From assembly GCA_964362915.1 (NCBI GenBank), contig CAYIGH010000004.1:1-52556 (forward strand): a stretch of 52,556 nt of DNA. The letters run 5' to 3'. The translations under genes were made by a program, and so were the position numbers. Below are positions 17,298 through 24,857 of this stretch, piece after piece (positions within the stretch are counted from its first letter, which is position 1; every line of letters starts with the position of its first letter). Origin of the DNA: JAUSIK01 sp964362915 (lineage in GTDB: Archaea; Nanobdellota; Nanobdellia; Pacearchaeales; GW2011-AR1). The notes under the pieces are model-generated. The model searched no databases. It had not been told where the DNA came from and saw nothing but the letters and a program-made list of their open reading frames with translations.

Positions 17298-18752
17298 TTA
17301 ACTCTTTTTTTCAAAAACAGACAAAACTCTATATTTTTTCTTAAATTTGAAATCCGGCAAATCTAAATTTTCTGACATGCTTATTCCATACTTAATTGAT
17401 TCGTAATTTGTATTGTCTTTTGAGTTCTTTCCCAAACCAACTTCAACCCATATCTCTCTCCTAAATTCTGGAAGGGAATTTGAACTTATCTTTTTGCTAG
17501 TTATAATTGTACTGTTTGAAAGAAATAGATTATAATCTTCCATACTTACGAACTCTTTGATTCTATCGCCCCAATATAAATGGGCTAATTCTCCATAATC
17601 GCCATTTGTATTTCCAACGACAAAAATCTGGCCTGCGTAATCCTGCGCTATTTCATTTAGGTCAGACTTAATTAAAATATATTGCGATGAATTATAAAAT
17701 TCTATATCAGGGAATTCGCCTAAAACTTTCTCTATAGTGCGGACATTGGTGTCATAAGATATTTGAATTATATAGATTGAAACAGCAAATAAACTTAATA
17801 ATATGAACATAAAAATCTGCTTTTTTGTCTGTTTATTATCTAGCTCTTTTCCCAGAAGCAATATTATAATTGGGGTAAATATAATAAGCAGTCTTAGTTG
17901 AGGATTTGTTAAAATAAAAAGAATAGATAATGAAATAAAAATAATTTCCTTCCTGTATTTTATAAAATTATTTTTTTTAAAGAACATATAAAAATAAAAT
18001 GGGATATATAATAATATAATGAAAAATGATTTAAGACTTGGATTAGAATATCCTTGTTCATATGCTCCGTTGTATATTGCGAATGCTACAACTGCAAAAA
18101 AATGCTTAGCCAGACTATAAAAAGGAAAACCAAAGGCTATTTGATTGACTATTAAATTTGGAGTCATTCCTATAAAAACTGCGATAATAAATGAAATTGA
18201 GTGGTATAATTTTTTATCAAAAAGGAATGCCAATAAAAAAATAAAAGAAAAGTAAAAGGCTGTTTCCCAAAGAGCAGAAGCTAGCCCTATTAAAAGTCCT
18301 GAATAGAAAATATGCTTGAATTTTTCTTCTGAATCGAACTTTTTAATAAAATAGTAAGCCCATAGAAATAACAAAGAAACGGGAGGTAGAGGGCTAAGCC
18401 AAGGAGACATGTACCATATTAATGGACAGACTAGAATAAGATAAAGTGTTTTTTTGTTTTTGTTTGAGATATAATAGACGCTTAATATTAGTAAAGAAAG
18501 CCAGAATGCTGATGCAAATTTCAGGAGGAAAAAATCACTAGTTAGTTTCACATATGGGGCCAACATTAAACCATATAAAAGAGAATGTGATGTTCTCAAT
18601 TTGGCTCTGTATTCACCTGCAAAAAACTTTGCAGTATCTGAAAAATCCTTAACATCTGTAAGATCAACGAGGTTATACGGCACTGTAATAAATGCTATAA
18701 GAAATAATAGAATTATTGTTATTAGAATTAGTATCCTATTACTGTAGTGCAT
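17298..18752 (-). CDS. Multispanning GT-C-like membrane protein
   Basis: A 484-residue membrane protein with roughly ten transmembrane segments followed by a soluble tail of about 130 residues. The first extracytoplasmic loop contains DLTDVKDFSDTAKFF, an acidic stretch of the kind that holds the catalytic residues of lipid-phosphate-sugar-dependent GT-C glycosyltransferases such as PMT and ArnT. This suggests transfer of a sugar from a polyprenyl carrier outside the membrane, which would fit the GT2 polyprenyl-phosphate sugar synthase nearby at 19541. Family assignment is by topology only. A TTATTTAAATA box lies about 26 bases upstream of the start. Confidence 0.6.
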   Translation of the reverse strand: MHYSNRILILITIILLFLIAFITVPYNLVDLTDVKDFSDTAKFFAGEYRAKLRTSHSLLYGLMLAPYVKLTSDFFLLKFASAFWLSLLILSVYYISNKNKKTLYLILVCPLIWYMSPWLSPLPPVSLLFLWAYYFIKKFDSEEKFKHIFYSGLLIGLASALWETAFYFSFIFLLAFLFDKKLYHSISFIIAVFIGMTPNLIVNQIAFGFPFYSLAKHFFAVVAFAIYNGAYEQGYSNPSLKSFFIILLYIPFYFYMFFKKNNFIKYRKEIIFISLSILFILTNPQLRLLIIFTPIIILLLGKELDNKQTKKQIFMFILLSLFAVSIYIIQISYDTNVRTIEKVLGEFPDIEFYNSSQYILIKSDLNEIAQDYAGQIFVVGNTNGDYGELAHLYWGDRIKEFVSMEDYNLFLSNSTIITSKKISSNSLPEFRREIWVEVGLGKNSKDNTNYESIKYGISMSENLDLPDFKFKKKYRVLSVFEKKS

Positions 18753-18820
18753 AAAGATTTTTATAAATGGGGTTTATTTAAATATTGTTAAGATAGATTC
18801 TCTCAGATTTTTGTTAAGAT

Positions 18821-19492
18821 TCATCTTTTTTCACACACGATAAAATTAGTAATTGGGAAGAACCATGGAAATCTTTGAGATTTTATTATTATGAAATTAT
18901 TTTCTAACTTATTTATTATATCTCTAGGGTTACGTTCGTATAGTGTAACTTCTTTTTCTACCTTTGTATTGATGCCAAAAAATTTTATTATTGGATGAGT
19001 TAATTTTCTTAGTTTCTCATTTGGAAATGTAAGGATAAGTTTTCCGCCTTTTTTTAAAACTCTTGCTATTTCTGAAAATCCTTTATCTAATTCTGGCGCG
19101 TGTTCTATTACTTCTGTACATACTGCAACATCAAAGAGATGTGATTTAAAGGGAATTTTCTGAAGGGGCGCTTTTTTAACAACTATATTTGTGTTATGGC
19201 TTTTAGTGGATAATTTTTTCTTAAATTCCTTAAGAGCGTCCTCTATTATATCAATAGCATATAAATTAGATGGCTCTTTTTCCAAAATCTTTAGAGATAT
19301 ATATCCTGCTTCACAACCAACATCAATAACTTTTCTACCTTTTATTTTTCCTAGTTCTTTTAGAATTTTTTTTACTCTCAGCCTTGATGGATATCCTACA
19401 ATTTTATTTTCATAAAATTGATTCATTGGCTCTTCTTTAAATTCTTTCTCCGCTGCCTTAAATGAATTTTTTAATTCGTTTGATAATTTCAT
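18821..19492 (-). CDS. Class I SAM-dependent methyltransferase
   Basis: A 223-residue type 11 methyltransferase with KVIDVGCEAGYISLKI as motif I, NLYAIDIIEDAL, FDVAVCTEVIEHAPE and RVLKKGGKLILTFPNE. The frame is open from a TTG at 19501, but the ATG at 19492 lies 27 bases from the TATA element at 19515-19523 and is preferred. Substrate unknown; glycan-cluster context. Divergent from the GT2 gene. Confidence 0.75.
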   Translation of the reverse strand: MKLSNELKNSFKAAEKEFKEEPMNQFYENKIVGYPSRLRVKKILKELGKIKGRKVIDVGCEAGYISLKILEKEPSNLYAIDIIEDALKEFKKKLSTKSHNTNIVVKKAPLQKIPFKSHLFDVAVCTEVIEHAPELDKGFSEIARVLKKGGKLILTFPNEKLRKLTHPIIKFFGINTKVEKEVTLYERNPRDIINKLENNFIIIKSQRFPWFFPITNFIVCEKR

Positions 19493-19514
19493 TTTTGTCA
19501 AAAAAAGAATAAAC

Positions 19515-19523
19515 TATATAAAT
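19515..19523. promoter_or_regulatory. Shared bidirectional TATA element
   Basis: TATATAAAT is centred 27 bases from the minus-strand ATG at 19492 and 25 bases from the plus-strand ATG at 19544. One box may therefore drive both divergent leaderless genes, as at 14331-14342. Confidence 0.4.
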
Positions 19524-19540
19524 ATATGCTGAAGGTTTAG

Positions 19541-20332
19541 ATGATGATAAAATATTTATGTGTTGGTTATGACAAAAAGAAAGAATTTGATAAACTCAAA
19601 AAACCCTTTAATCTAAAGAAAGAAGTTTCTATTATTTTGCCAACTTATAATGAAGAAAAAAATATTGAAAAACTAGTTAATGAATTGAGAAAGGAATTTC
19701 ATGGCATAGATTATGAGATTGTGATATTAGATGATAATTCTAAAGATAAAACGCCTGCAATTATAGACAAGCTCGCCAAAAAAGGAGATGTTTTAGCTAT
19801 ACATCGGTATGGAAAGAAAGGATATTTTTCAGCTTATCAAGATGCTATTTATATGGCTAATGGAAGGTATGTTATAACGATGGATTCTGATTTATCGCAT
19901 CCACCTTCAATTGCTAAGGAATTTTTAAAATATAAGAATGATTATGATATTGTTTCTGGATCAAGATATATGGAAGGCGCTGGCATGGATGCGCCATTTT
20001 CAAGGAAATATGGCTCGATGTTTTTGAATAAGATTTGTGCTTGGATTTTAGGTTTAAAACTTACAGATATTGCAGGAGATTTTCATTTGATGAAAAAAGA
20101 TAAATTTATGAAATTGGGGTTCAAATATGGGCCTGTTTTTGGAGAATTTGATTTTGAGTTGCTTTATCGGGCAACTCAAAAAGGATTTAAGATTAAGGAA
20201 ATTCCTTTTATATATAAATTCAGGGAAGAAGGGGAATCTGCAATGGGGATGGGTGTTAATGATGCTTTAAGCTTGGCGAAATTTGCCTGGGCTTATTTGA
20301 AGATGGCGTTGAGGCTGAGGTTTAGAGGATAA
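19541..20332 (+). CDS. Dolichol-phosphate mannose synthase-like GT2
   Basis: A 263-residue GT-A-fold glycosyltransferase with SIILPTYNEEKNIEKLV, IVILDDNSKDKT, and ITMDSDLSHPP holding the metal-binding DxD. GSRYMEGAGMD and GEFDFELLYRATQKG are shared with DPM1-type enzymes. No C-terminal membrane domain is present, so it is the short soluble form. It would make polyprenyl-phosphate-mannose, or a similar activated lipid sugar, for extracytoplasmic transferases such as the GT-C-like protein at 17298. The second ATG (19544) fits the TATA spacing slightly better than the first. Confidence 0.85.
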   Translation: MMIKYLCVGYDKKKEFDKLKKPFNLKKEVSIILPTYNEEKNIEKLVNELRKEFHGIDYEIVILDDNSKDKTPAIIDKLAKKGDVLAIHRYGKKGYFSAYQDAIYMANGRYVITMDSDLSHPPSIAKEFLKYKNDYDIVSGSRYMEGAGMDAPFSRKYGSMFLNKICAWILGLKLTDIAGDFHLMKKDKFMKLGFKYGPVFGEFDFELLYRATQKGFKIKEIPFIYKFREEGESAMGMGVNDALSLAKFAWAYLKMALRLRFRG

Positions 20333-20340
20333 ATTCATAT

Positions 20341-20373
20341 TCAGTATCTACGAGCCACCTGCGTAGATACTGA
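20341..20373. repeat. Perfect 12-bp inverted repeat
   Basis: TCAGTATCTACG at 20341-20352 and its exact reverse complement at 20362-20373 flank a 9-base loop. It begins 8 bases after the GT2 stop and ends 14 bases before the VapB TATA box. It could be a terminator-like hairpin, an operator for the VapBC complex, or a leftover end of an integrated segment. No T-tract follows it. Confidence 0.7.
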
Positions 20374-20386
20374 CCCAACACATAAA

Positions 20387-20395
20387 TTTATAAAT
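20387..20395 (+). promoter_or_regulatory. TATA box for vapBC
   Basis: TTTATAAAT is centred 25 bases before the ATG at 20416. Confidence 0.55.
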
Positions 20396-20415
20396 GAGAC
20401 ATGTCTAACTAAATT

Positions 20416-20652
20416 ATGGAAAGGATAAAAGCAATAACTAAGAAATGGGGAAATTCATTTGCAGTTATTTTGCCAAAAAAACTAGTGGATACTCAACGCA
20501 TTGAAGAAGGAACAGAGATAACAATAACTATCGAACCTATAAAAAAAACTAGAGTAAAGGATATCTTCGGGATAATGAAGGAAAAGTTAAAAAGAAATAC
20601 TCAACAAGTGATGGATGAAATAGACAGAGATTTCTGGCCAGAGGAAGAATAA
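20416..20652 (+). CDS. vapB: AbrB-family antitoxin (VapB/MazE-like)
   Basis: A 78-residue protein whose first 45 residues form a swapped-hairpin AbrB/MazE DNA-binding domain: AITKKWGNSFAVILPKKLV, then EEGTEITITIE. The acidic C-terminal tail, ending in DRDFWPEEE, would wrap the toxin. Its stop is followed one base later by the PIN toxin ATG, the standard antitoxin-toxin order. It probably represses its own promoter, possibly through the inverted repeat upstream. Confidence 0.85.
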   Translation: MERIKAITKKWGNSFAVILPKKLVDTQRIEEGTEITITIEPIKKTRVKDIFGIMKEKLKRNTQQVMDEIDRDFWPEEE

Positions 20653-20653
20653 A

Positions 20654-21016
20654 ATGTATTTCTTTGACACTTATGCTATTATTGAAGTAGTCAAGGGGAA
20701 TTCCAATTATTCACCTTACATGGAAGAAACAATTTTTACTACAATTAATAACCTTGCAGAAGTATATTATTATTTTCTTAGAGAAACTAATAAAGAAACT
20801 GCCGATCAATCTATTGCAAAATTAGATATTTCTTTTGTTGAGATAACAGAAGATAATGCGATTGAAGCTGCTTCATTTCGCTATAAATATAAAAATAAAA
20901 AAATGTCATTTATAGATTGTATTGGTTATATTGTAGCGATTAATAATAATCTGCTCTTTTTAACTGGAGATGATGATTTTAAAGATGGTTTTGAAAATGT
21001 GGAGTTTGTTAAATGA
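20654..21016 (+). CDS. vapC: VapC-like PIN-domain toxin
   Basis: A 120-residue PIN-domain ribonuclease. The acidic active-site residues are visible in MYFFDTYAIIE (Asp5), INNLAEVYYYF (Glu), SFIDCIGYIVA (Asp) and LTGDDDF (Asp). It is expected to cleave RNA when freed from the antitoxin encoded directly upstream. The pair sits beside a decayed gene at 21048, in what looks like a mobile or eroded spot of the glycan island. Confidence 0.85.
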   Translation: MYFFDTYAIIEVVKGNSNYSPYMEETIFTTINNLAEVYYYFLRETNKETADQSIAKLDISFVEITEDNAIEAASFRYKYKNKKMSFIDCIGYIVAINNNLLFLTGDDDFKDGFENVEFVK

Positions 21017-21047
21017 TAAAGGTTTAATGGGCTGACAACTAATATAG

Positions 21048-21226
21048 GTTTGTTATGATATTGAAAATTTAAAGACAAGAAGGAGAGAAACAAGAGCCCT
21101 AATAAAAGCAAGCAAGGAATTAAAATGTAATAATCTAATCATAATCATAAAAGATTATGATAAAGAAGAAAAAATTGATAAAAAAAGATCAAGTTTATCC
21201 CGTTGTGGAAATGGCTGTTGAATTAA
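21048..21226 (+). pseudogene. C-terminal remnant of a DUF4143 AAA ATPase
   Basis: From 21048 one frame reads VCYDIENLKTRRRETRALIK, then ASKELKCNNLIIIIKDYDKE. After a one-base shift near 21186 it continues KIKFIPLWKWLLN and stops at 21226. This is the usual ending of AAA+ ATPases with a C-terminal DUF4143 domain, whose last strand is typically IPxWKWLL. The rest of the gene is absent, replaced by VapC 30 bases upstream, and a stop lies directly before the remnant. It is non-functional debris marking an old deletion or insertion. Confidence 0.7.
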
Positions 21227-21324
21227 AAATCTTTATATAATTTTCATTGATTTATGGTAATTGCTACTTGATGAAATGACAAAAAGTGCGAAAAGTTTAT
21301 ATAGATAAATATTGTTGATTTTTT

Positions 21325-21999
21325 ATGGATTTAGAAGAATTAGCCAGATATGCACAAATAGTAAAGACGGGAGTAATAATTTTGAGCGGATCTGCTATTG
21401 TAATATTAGGATATAAAATTATGGGTGAGAGAAAAAAGTTAGCACAAGCTCAGGAGAGACTAACACAAGCTCAGGAGTTGGCGTCTAAGCTACCTTCATA
21501 TAGCGGTATTAAGCAAGTGGCTTCGTGGAAAGATTTAAAGCGTTTTGTAAGTGAAGAATATCCCATACATAGAAAAGAATTAGAATCAATTCAGCAAATG
21601 CCAGAAAGATATAACAAGGGTATTTTTGAAGTTGAGAAGAATGTTAAAGATGACGAATTCAGCACTCATGTTACAAAAAGAACAAGAGGAATTGTCGAAG
21701 GAATTGAAGATGATTCGAAAACATATGCTGCTGCGGCTTCTTTTGTTGAAGACAGGAAAAAAATTATTTCAAGTATTAGATTGAGAACAGAAAAGGGCAT
21801 TGGAGTTGTAGAATTTCCTAGACAATTATCTACTAGTGAAAGAGATACATTAATAGGAAGAGAAATTAGTTATGAAGAAAAATATAGCTGCTATGATGAA
21901 GGAGCATATACGGGTTTACTTCAAGGATGGCATTATACTATTGAAACTTTGAATGATAGTAAAGATAGATTAAAACTGAAGGAGGATATTACTGTTTAA
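21325..21999 (+). CDS. Hypothetical protein, N-terminal membrane anchor
   Basis: A 224-residue protein that I do not recognise. Residues 14-31 (KTGVIILSGSAIVILGYK) form one transmembrane segment. A short heptad-like repeat follows (LAQAQERLTQAQELA), then a soluble, charged domain. A TTTATATA box at 21296-21303 is 25 bases before the ATG. Directly downstream is a frameshifted gene that may have been part of the same unit. Confidence 0.55.
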   Translation: MDLEELARYAQIVKTGVIILSGSAIVILGYKIMGERKKLAQAQERLTQAQELASKLPSYSGIKQVASWKDLKRFVSEEYPIHRKELESIQQMPERYNKGIFEVEKNVKDDEFSTHVTKRTRGIVEGIEDDSKTYAAAASFVEDRKKIISSIRLRTEKGIGVVEFPRQLSTSERDTLIGREISYEEKYSCYDEGAYTGLLQGWHYTIETLNDSKDRLKLKEDITV

Positions 22000-22000
22000 G

Positions 22001-22129
22001 ATGAAATCACTTGAAGATAAAACTATACATAATATTAATTTAACAGAACTGCCGAATTTGGATATAATGAGAGAGGTAGTATCAAAAATATCAGATAAAC
22101 TTTCTGATTCATATTCTTCTTTAAAATAA
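22001..22129 (+). CDS. Small ORF, N-terminal part of a frameshifted gene
   Basis: A 42-residue ORF starting MKSLEDKTIHNINL and ending SYSSLK at a TAA. It begins 2 bases after the previous gene's stop, with a GGAGG in that gene's tail. At its end, one extra A in the AAAA run near 22123-22126 would carry translation straight into the frame that continues KPLIEVLSYEKEW and then the 22168-22614 ORF. I therefore treat it as the front of one gene of about 200 residues broken by a single-base indel. Confidence 0.45.
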   Translation: MKSLEDKTIHNINLTELPNLDIMREVVSKISDKLSDSYSSLK

Positions 22130-22167
22130 AGCCACTTATAGAAGTTTTATCTTATGAGAAGGAATGG

Positions 22168-22614
22168 GTGCGTACTGGCGGAGGTCATTTAGAGCCGTCT
22201 ACTCATATGGCGGAAGTAACTTTACCAAAAGAAAAGAGAGTTGCTGGTTATGCTTTAGCATCTGGAGAAGTTTTTCTTTTTAATATTGGAAAAGGGTGGT
22301 GGAATAGAACAGAAGGAATAAAGGGACTACACGTGGATGGTGATAGGGATGTCAAGGGGTATACAGAAACCCCTAGAAAAGGTTTGCTGAAAATTTTTGG
22401 GCCTAAAAAGGAACCTATTTATGGAGATGTTGGAAAACTCTTAGTAACCTATACTGTTATTGACAATAAAGAAAGATTAACAATTTGCCAAAGAGACTCT
22501 AAATTGAAAGAAATTTGTAAGAATGTTCTTTCTGATTCTGGCAGAGACAAGAGTGTTGTATCAGTTAGTAGAGGATTATATGATAATGATTGTAGGAATT
22601 TTTTTGTATTTTAA
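22168..22614 (+). CDS. Hypothetical protein, C-terminal part of frameshifted gene
   Basis: A 148-residue ORF if begun at the GTG at 22168, but the same frame is open back to 22108 without an ATG. That supports a lost junction with the 22001 ORF. No domain is recognised. The sequence contains GGGHLEPSTHMAEV, an aromatic-rich GKGWWNRTEG and several cysteines near the end, and has no transmembrane segment. Function unknown. Confidence 0.5.
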   Translation: MRTGGGHLEPSTHMAEVTLPKEKRVAGYALASGEVFLFNIGKGWWNRTEGIKGLHVDGDRDVKGYTETPRKGLLKIFGPKKEPIYGDVGKLLVTYTVIDNKERLTICQRDSKLKEICKNVLSDSGRDKSVVSVSRGLYDNDCRNFFVF

Positions 22615-22644
22615 TTAGTAATTCATTTTTCTATTTCTAGAATT

Positions 22645-23631
22645 TCAATTAAATTTATCCTTATACCACTCATAAGTTTGTCTTAAACCTTCTTGCAGGC
22701 TTATTTTGGGAATAAAGCCTAGAGCTTGAAGCTTTGATGTATCTGGGCATCTTCGTAAGACACTTCCTGCTGGCGCTGGCTGGATATCTATTTGAGGATG
22801 AGGAGATACATTAATTGCTTCGAACAACTGTTTTGCTAAATCTATAATTTTTATTTCGCCGTCGCTTCTTCCTATATGAACTGTTTGGCCATTTGATTTT
22901 TCACTTTCCATGACAAGACGAGTTGCTCTTACTGCATCATCTACATGGCAAAAGGTTCTAGTTTCCTGCCCTCCAAATATTTTAAATGGATTTTCTTTTT
23001 TTACAATTCTTCCTATGAATTGCGGGAGGACGTGGTCAAAGCCCATTCTTGAGCCATATATATTATGATATCTTATGATAACGAAGTTTTTTAGGTTGTA
23101 TGCTTTTGCATAAGAATGGACAGCAACTTCTCCAACTATTTTTCCCGCCCCATAACTCCATCGGACATTTTTGGGATCGTCAATTACAAGAGGAACTTCT
23201 TCTGGAGTTGGTATTGGAAAAGTATCACCAACTAACTTTAATGTTCCTGCATAAGCTTCAGAACTTGATGCAAACATTAATTTTCCTTTGTTTTGTTTTA
23301 CAAACCAGTCTAATATGTTCATAATTCCAAATACGCCGACTTTTAGAACTTTATCGGGAATTTTATAGAAGTTTTCTGTGCCGTTAATCGCTGTAAAATG
23401 ATATATATAATCAAATTCTTTATCTATTGAGTTGAATGTTTCTGATTTTGTAATGTCTCCTTTAATAAAGGTTACATTATATTCTTTAAGCAAATTATCC
23501 AATTCTTCATCGGCCTCGCTTCTGGCAAAATTGTCAAGTAAAGTTACATTATAGCTATTATCTGCCAAATGCCTTGCTAGATGGTATCCTATAAACCCCG
23601 CGCCTCCTGTTATCAATGCTCTTTTTGACAT
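22645..23631 (-). CDS. UDP-glucuronate decarboxylase-like SDR
   Basis: A 328-residue extended SDR: ALITGGAGFIGYHLARHL at the N-terminus, FASSSEAYAG, catalytic YGAGK, RYHNIYGSRMG, and a tail with GSVLRRCPDTSKLQALGF, a pattern common in UXS-type and related NDP-sugar decarboxylases and dehydratases. A longer frame starts at 23676, but the ATG at 23631 begins exactly at the Rossmann strand. It probably makes a pentose or 4-keto nucleotide sugar. It is divergent from the aminotransferase gene, 110 bases away. Confidence 0.75.
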   Translation of the reverse strand: MSKRALITGGAGFIGYHLARHLADNSYNVTLLDNFARSEADEELDNLLKEYNVTFIKGDITKSETFNSIDKEFDYIYHFTAINGTENFYKIPDKVLKVGVFGIMNILDWFVKQNKGKLMFASSSEAYAGTLKLVGDTFPIPTPEEVPLVIDDPKNVRWSYGAGKIVGEVAVHSYAKAYNLKNFVIIRYHNIYGSRMGFDHVLPQFIGRIVKKENPFKIFGGQETRTFCHVDDAVRATRLVMESEKSNGQTVHIGRSDGEIKIIDLAKQLFEAINVSPHPQIDIQPAPAGSVLRRCPDTSKLQALGFIPKISLQEGLRQTYEWYKDKFN

Positions 23632-23741
23632 AGTTACTCTTTTATTATATGGTTTATAATATTTGTTAATGTTCACTCTAAAAAATATAAGATAGAAGTC
23701 AGAATCTAAATTTATTTAAAGGCAGTCTCAATATTTCTAAA

Positions 23742-24857
23742 ATGGAGATAAAAAATATAATTCCAGTTGCTAATACTTTTATAGGAGAAGAAGAAGCAAA
23801 AGCAGCATATGATGCTATTAAATCAGGTTGGGTTAGTTTTCTAGGACCTAAGGTAAAAGAATTTGAAGATGCTTTTGCAAGAGAAGTTGGTGCAAAACAT
23901 GCTATCGCAGTAAATAACGGAACTTCTGCCTTGCATACTGCACTAGCAGCTATTGGAATTAAAGAGGGCGATGAAGTTATTGTTCCATCTCTAACTTATG
24001 TGGCTACTGCAAATGCAGTTCTCTATCAAAATGCTATTCCTGTTTTAGTTGAATCTGATCCGCAAACTTATAATATAACTGCAGAAAATATTGAAAAAAA
24101 GATTACTAAAAAAACAAAGGCAATAATGCCTGTTGATATGAACGGCATGCCTGTTGATTACGATTCTATAATTGCCTTGGGAGAAAAATATTCTATTCCT
24201 GTAGTTGCAGATAGCGCCGAGAGTCTTGGAGCTATGTATAAGGGAAGAAAGATAGGATCTATTGCACCAATTCATGTATTCAGTTTTTTTCCTAATAAGA
24301 ATATAACAACAGGAGAGGGGGGAGCCATAACAACGAATGATGAAGAATTAGCGAAAAGAATGCGTATAATTGTAAATCAGGGGCAGGATTATAGATATAA
24401 TCATATTATGTTGGGGTATAATTACAGAATGACTAATTTTCAGGCAGCCATTGGAATTGAGCAACTTAAAAAACTGCCTTTTATCTTAAAAGAAAAAGAG
24501 AAAATAGCCAGTATATACAATAATGCTTTAAAGAATAGTAAAAATATTAAAATTCCCTCCGTGCCAGAATATGTAACTCAACACGCCTGGTATATGTATA
24601 CTATATCTATTGAAAATATAGAAAGAGATTACGTAGTGAAAAGATTAGATGAATCTAAAATTCAAACAAGGCTAAGTTTTCCTCCAATCCATACTCAGCC
24701 ATTCTATAAAGAAAGATCTGGCTATACTAATGACTCACTGCCCTTAAGTTATAATGCATGGAAAAAACTTATCAATATACCTATTTGGGTTGGTTTAGGA
24801 GATAAACAGAATTATATTATTAATAAACTAAGAGAAATTTGTGAAAATGGAGAATAA
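23742..24857 (+). CDS. DegT/DnrJ/EryC1 sugar aminotransferase
   Basis: A 371-residue PLP-dependent aminotransferase. VADSAESLGA holds Asp157, and FSFFPNKNITTGEGG contains the Schiff-base Lys186. It is full length for the family. These enzymes aminate a 3- or 4-keto nucleotide sugar, for instance in UDP-sugar N-containing hexose synthesis. A TTTATTTAAA box lies about 27 bases before the ATG. Its 3' end overlaps the nucleotide-sugar dehydrogenase gene, so the two are translationally coupled. Confidence 0.85.
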   Translation: MEIKNIIPVANTFIGEEEAKAAYDAIKSGWVSFLGPKVKEFEDAFAREVGAKHAIAVNNGTSALHTALAAIGIKEGDEVIVPSLTYVATANAVLYQNAIPVLVESDPQTYNITAENIEKKITKKTKAIMPVDMNGMPVDYDSIIALGEKYSIPVVADSAESLGAMYKGRKIGSIAPIHVFSFFPNKNITTGEGGAITTNDEELAKRMRIIVNQGQDYRYNHIMLGYNYRMTNFQAAIGIEQLKKLPFILKEKEKIASIYNNALKNSKNIKIPSVPEYVTQHAWYMYTISIENIERDYVVKRLDESKIQTRLSFPPIHTQPFYKERSGYTNDSLPLSYNAWKKLINIPIWVGLGDKQNYIINKLREICENGE

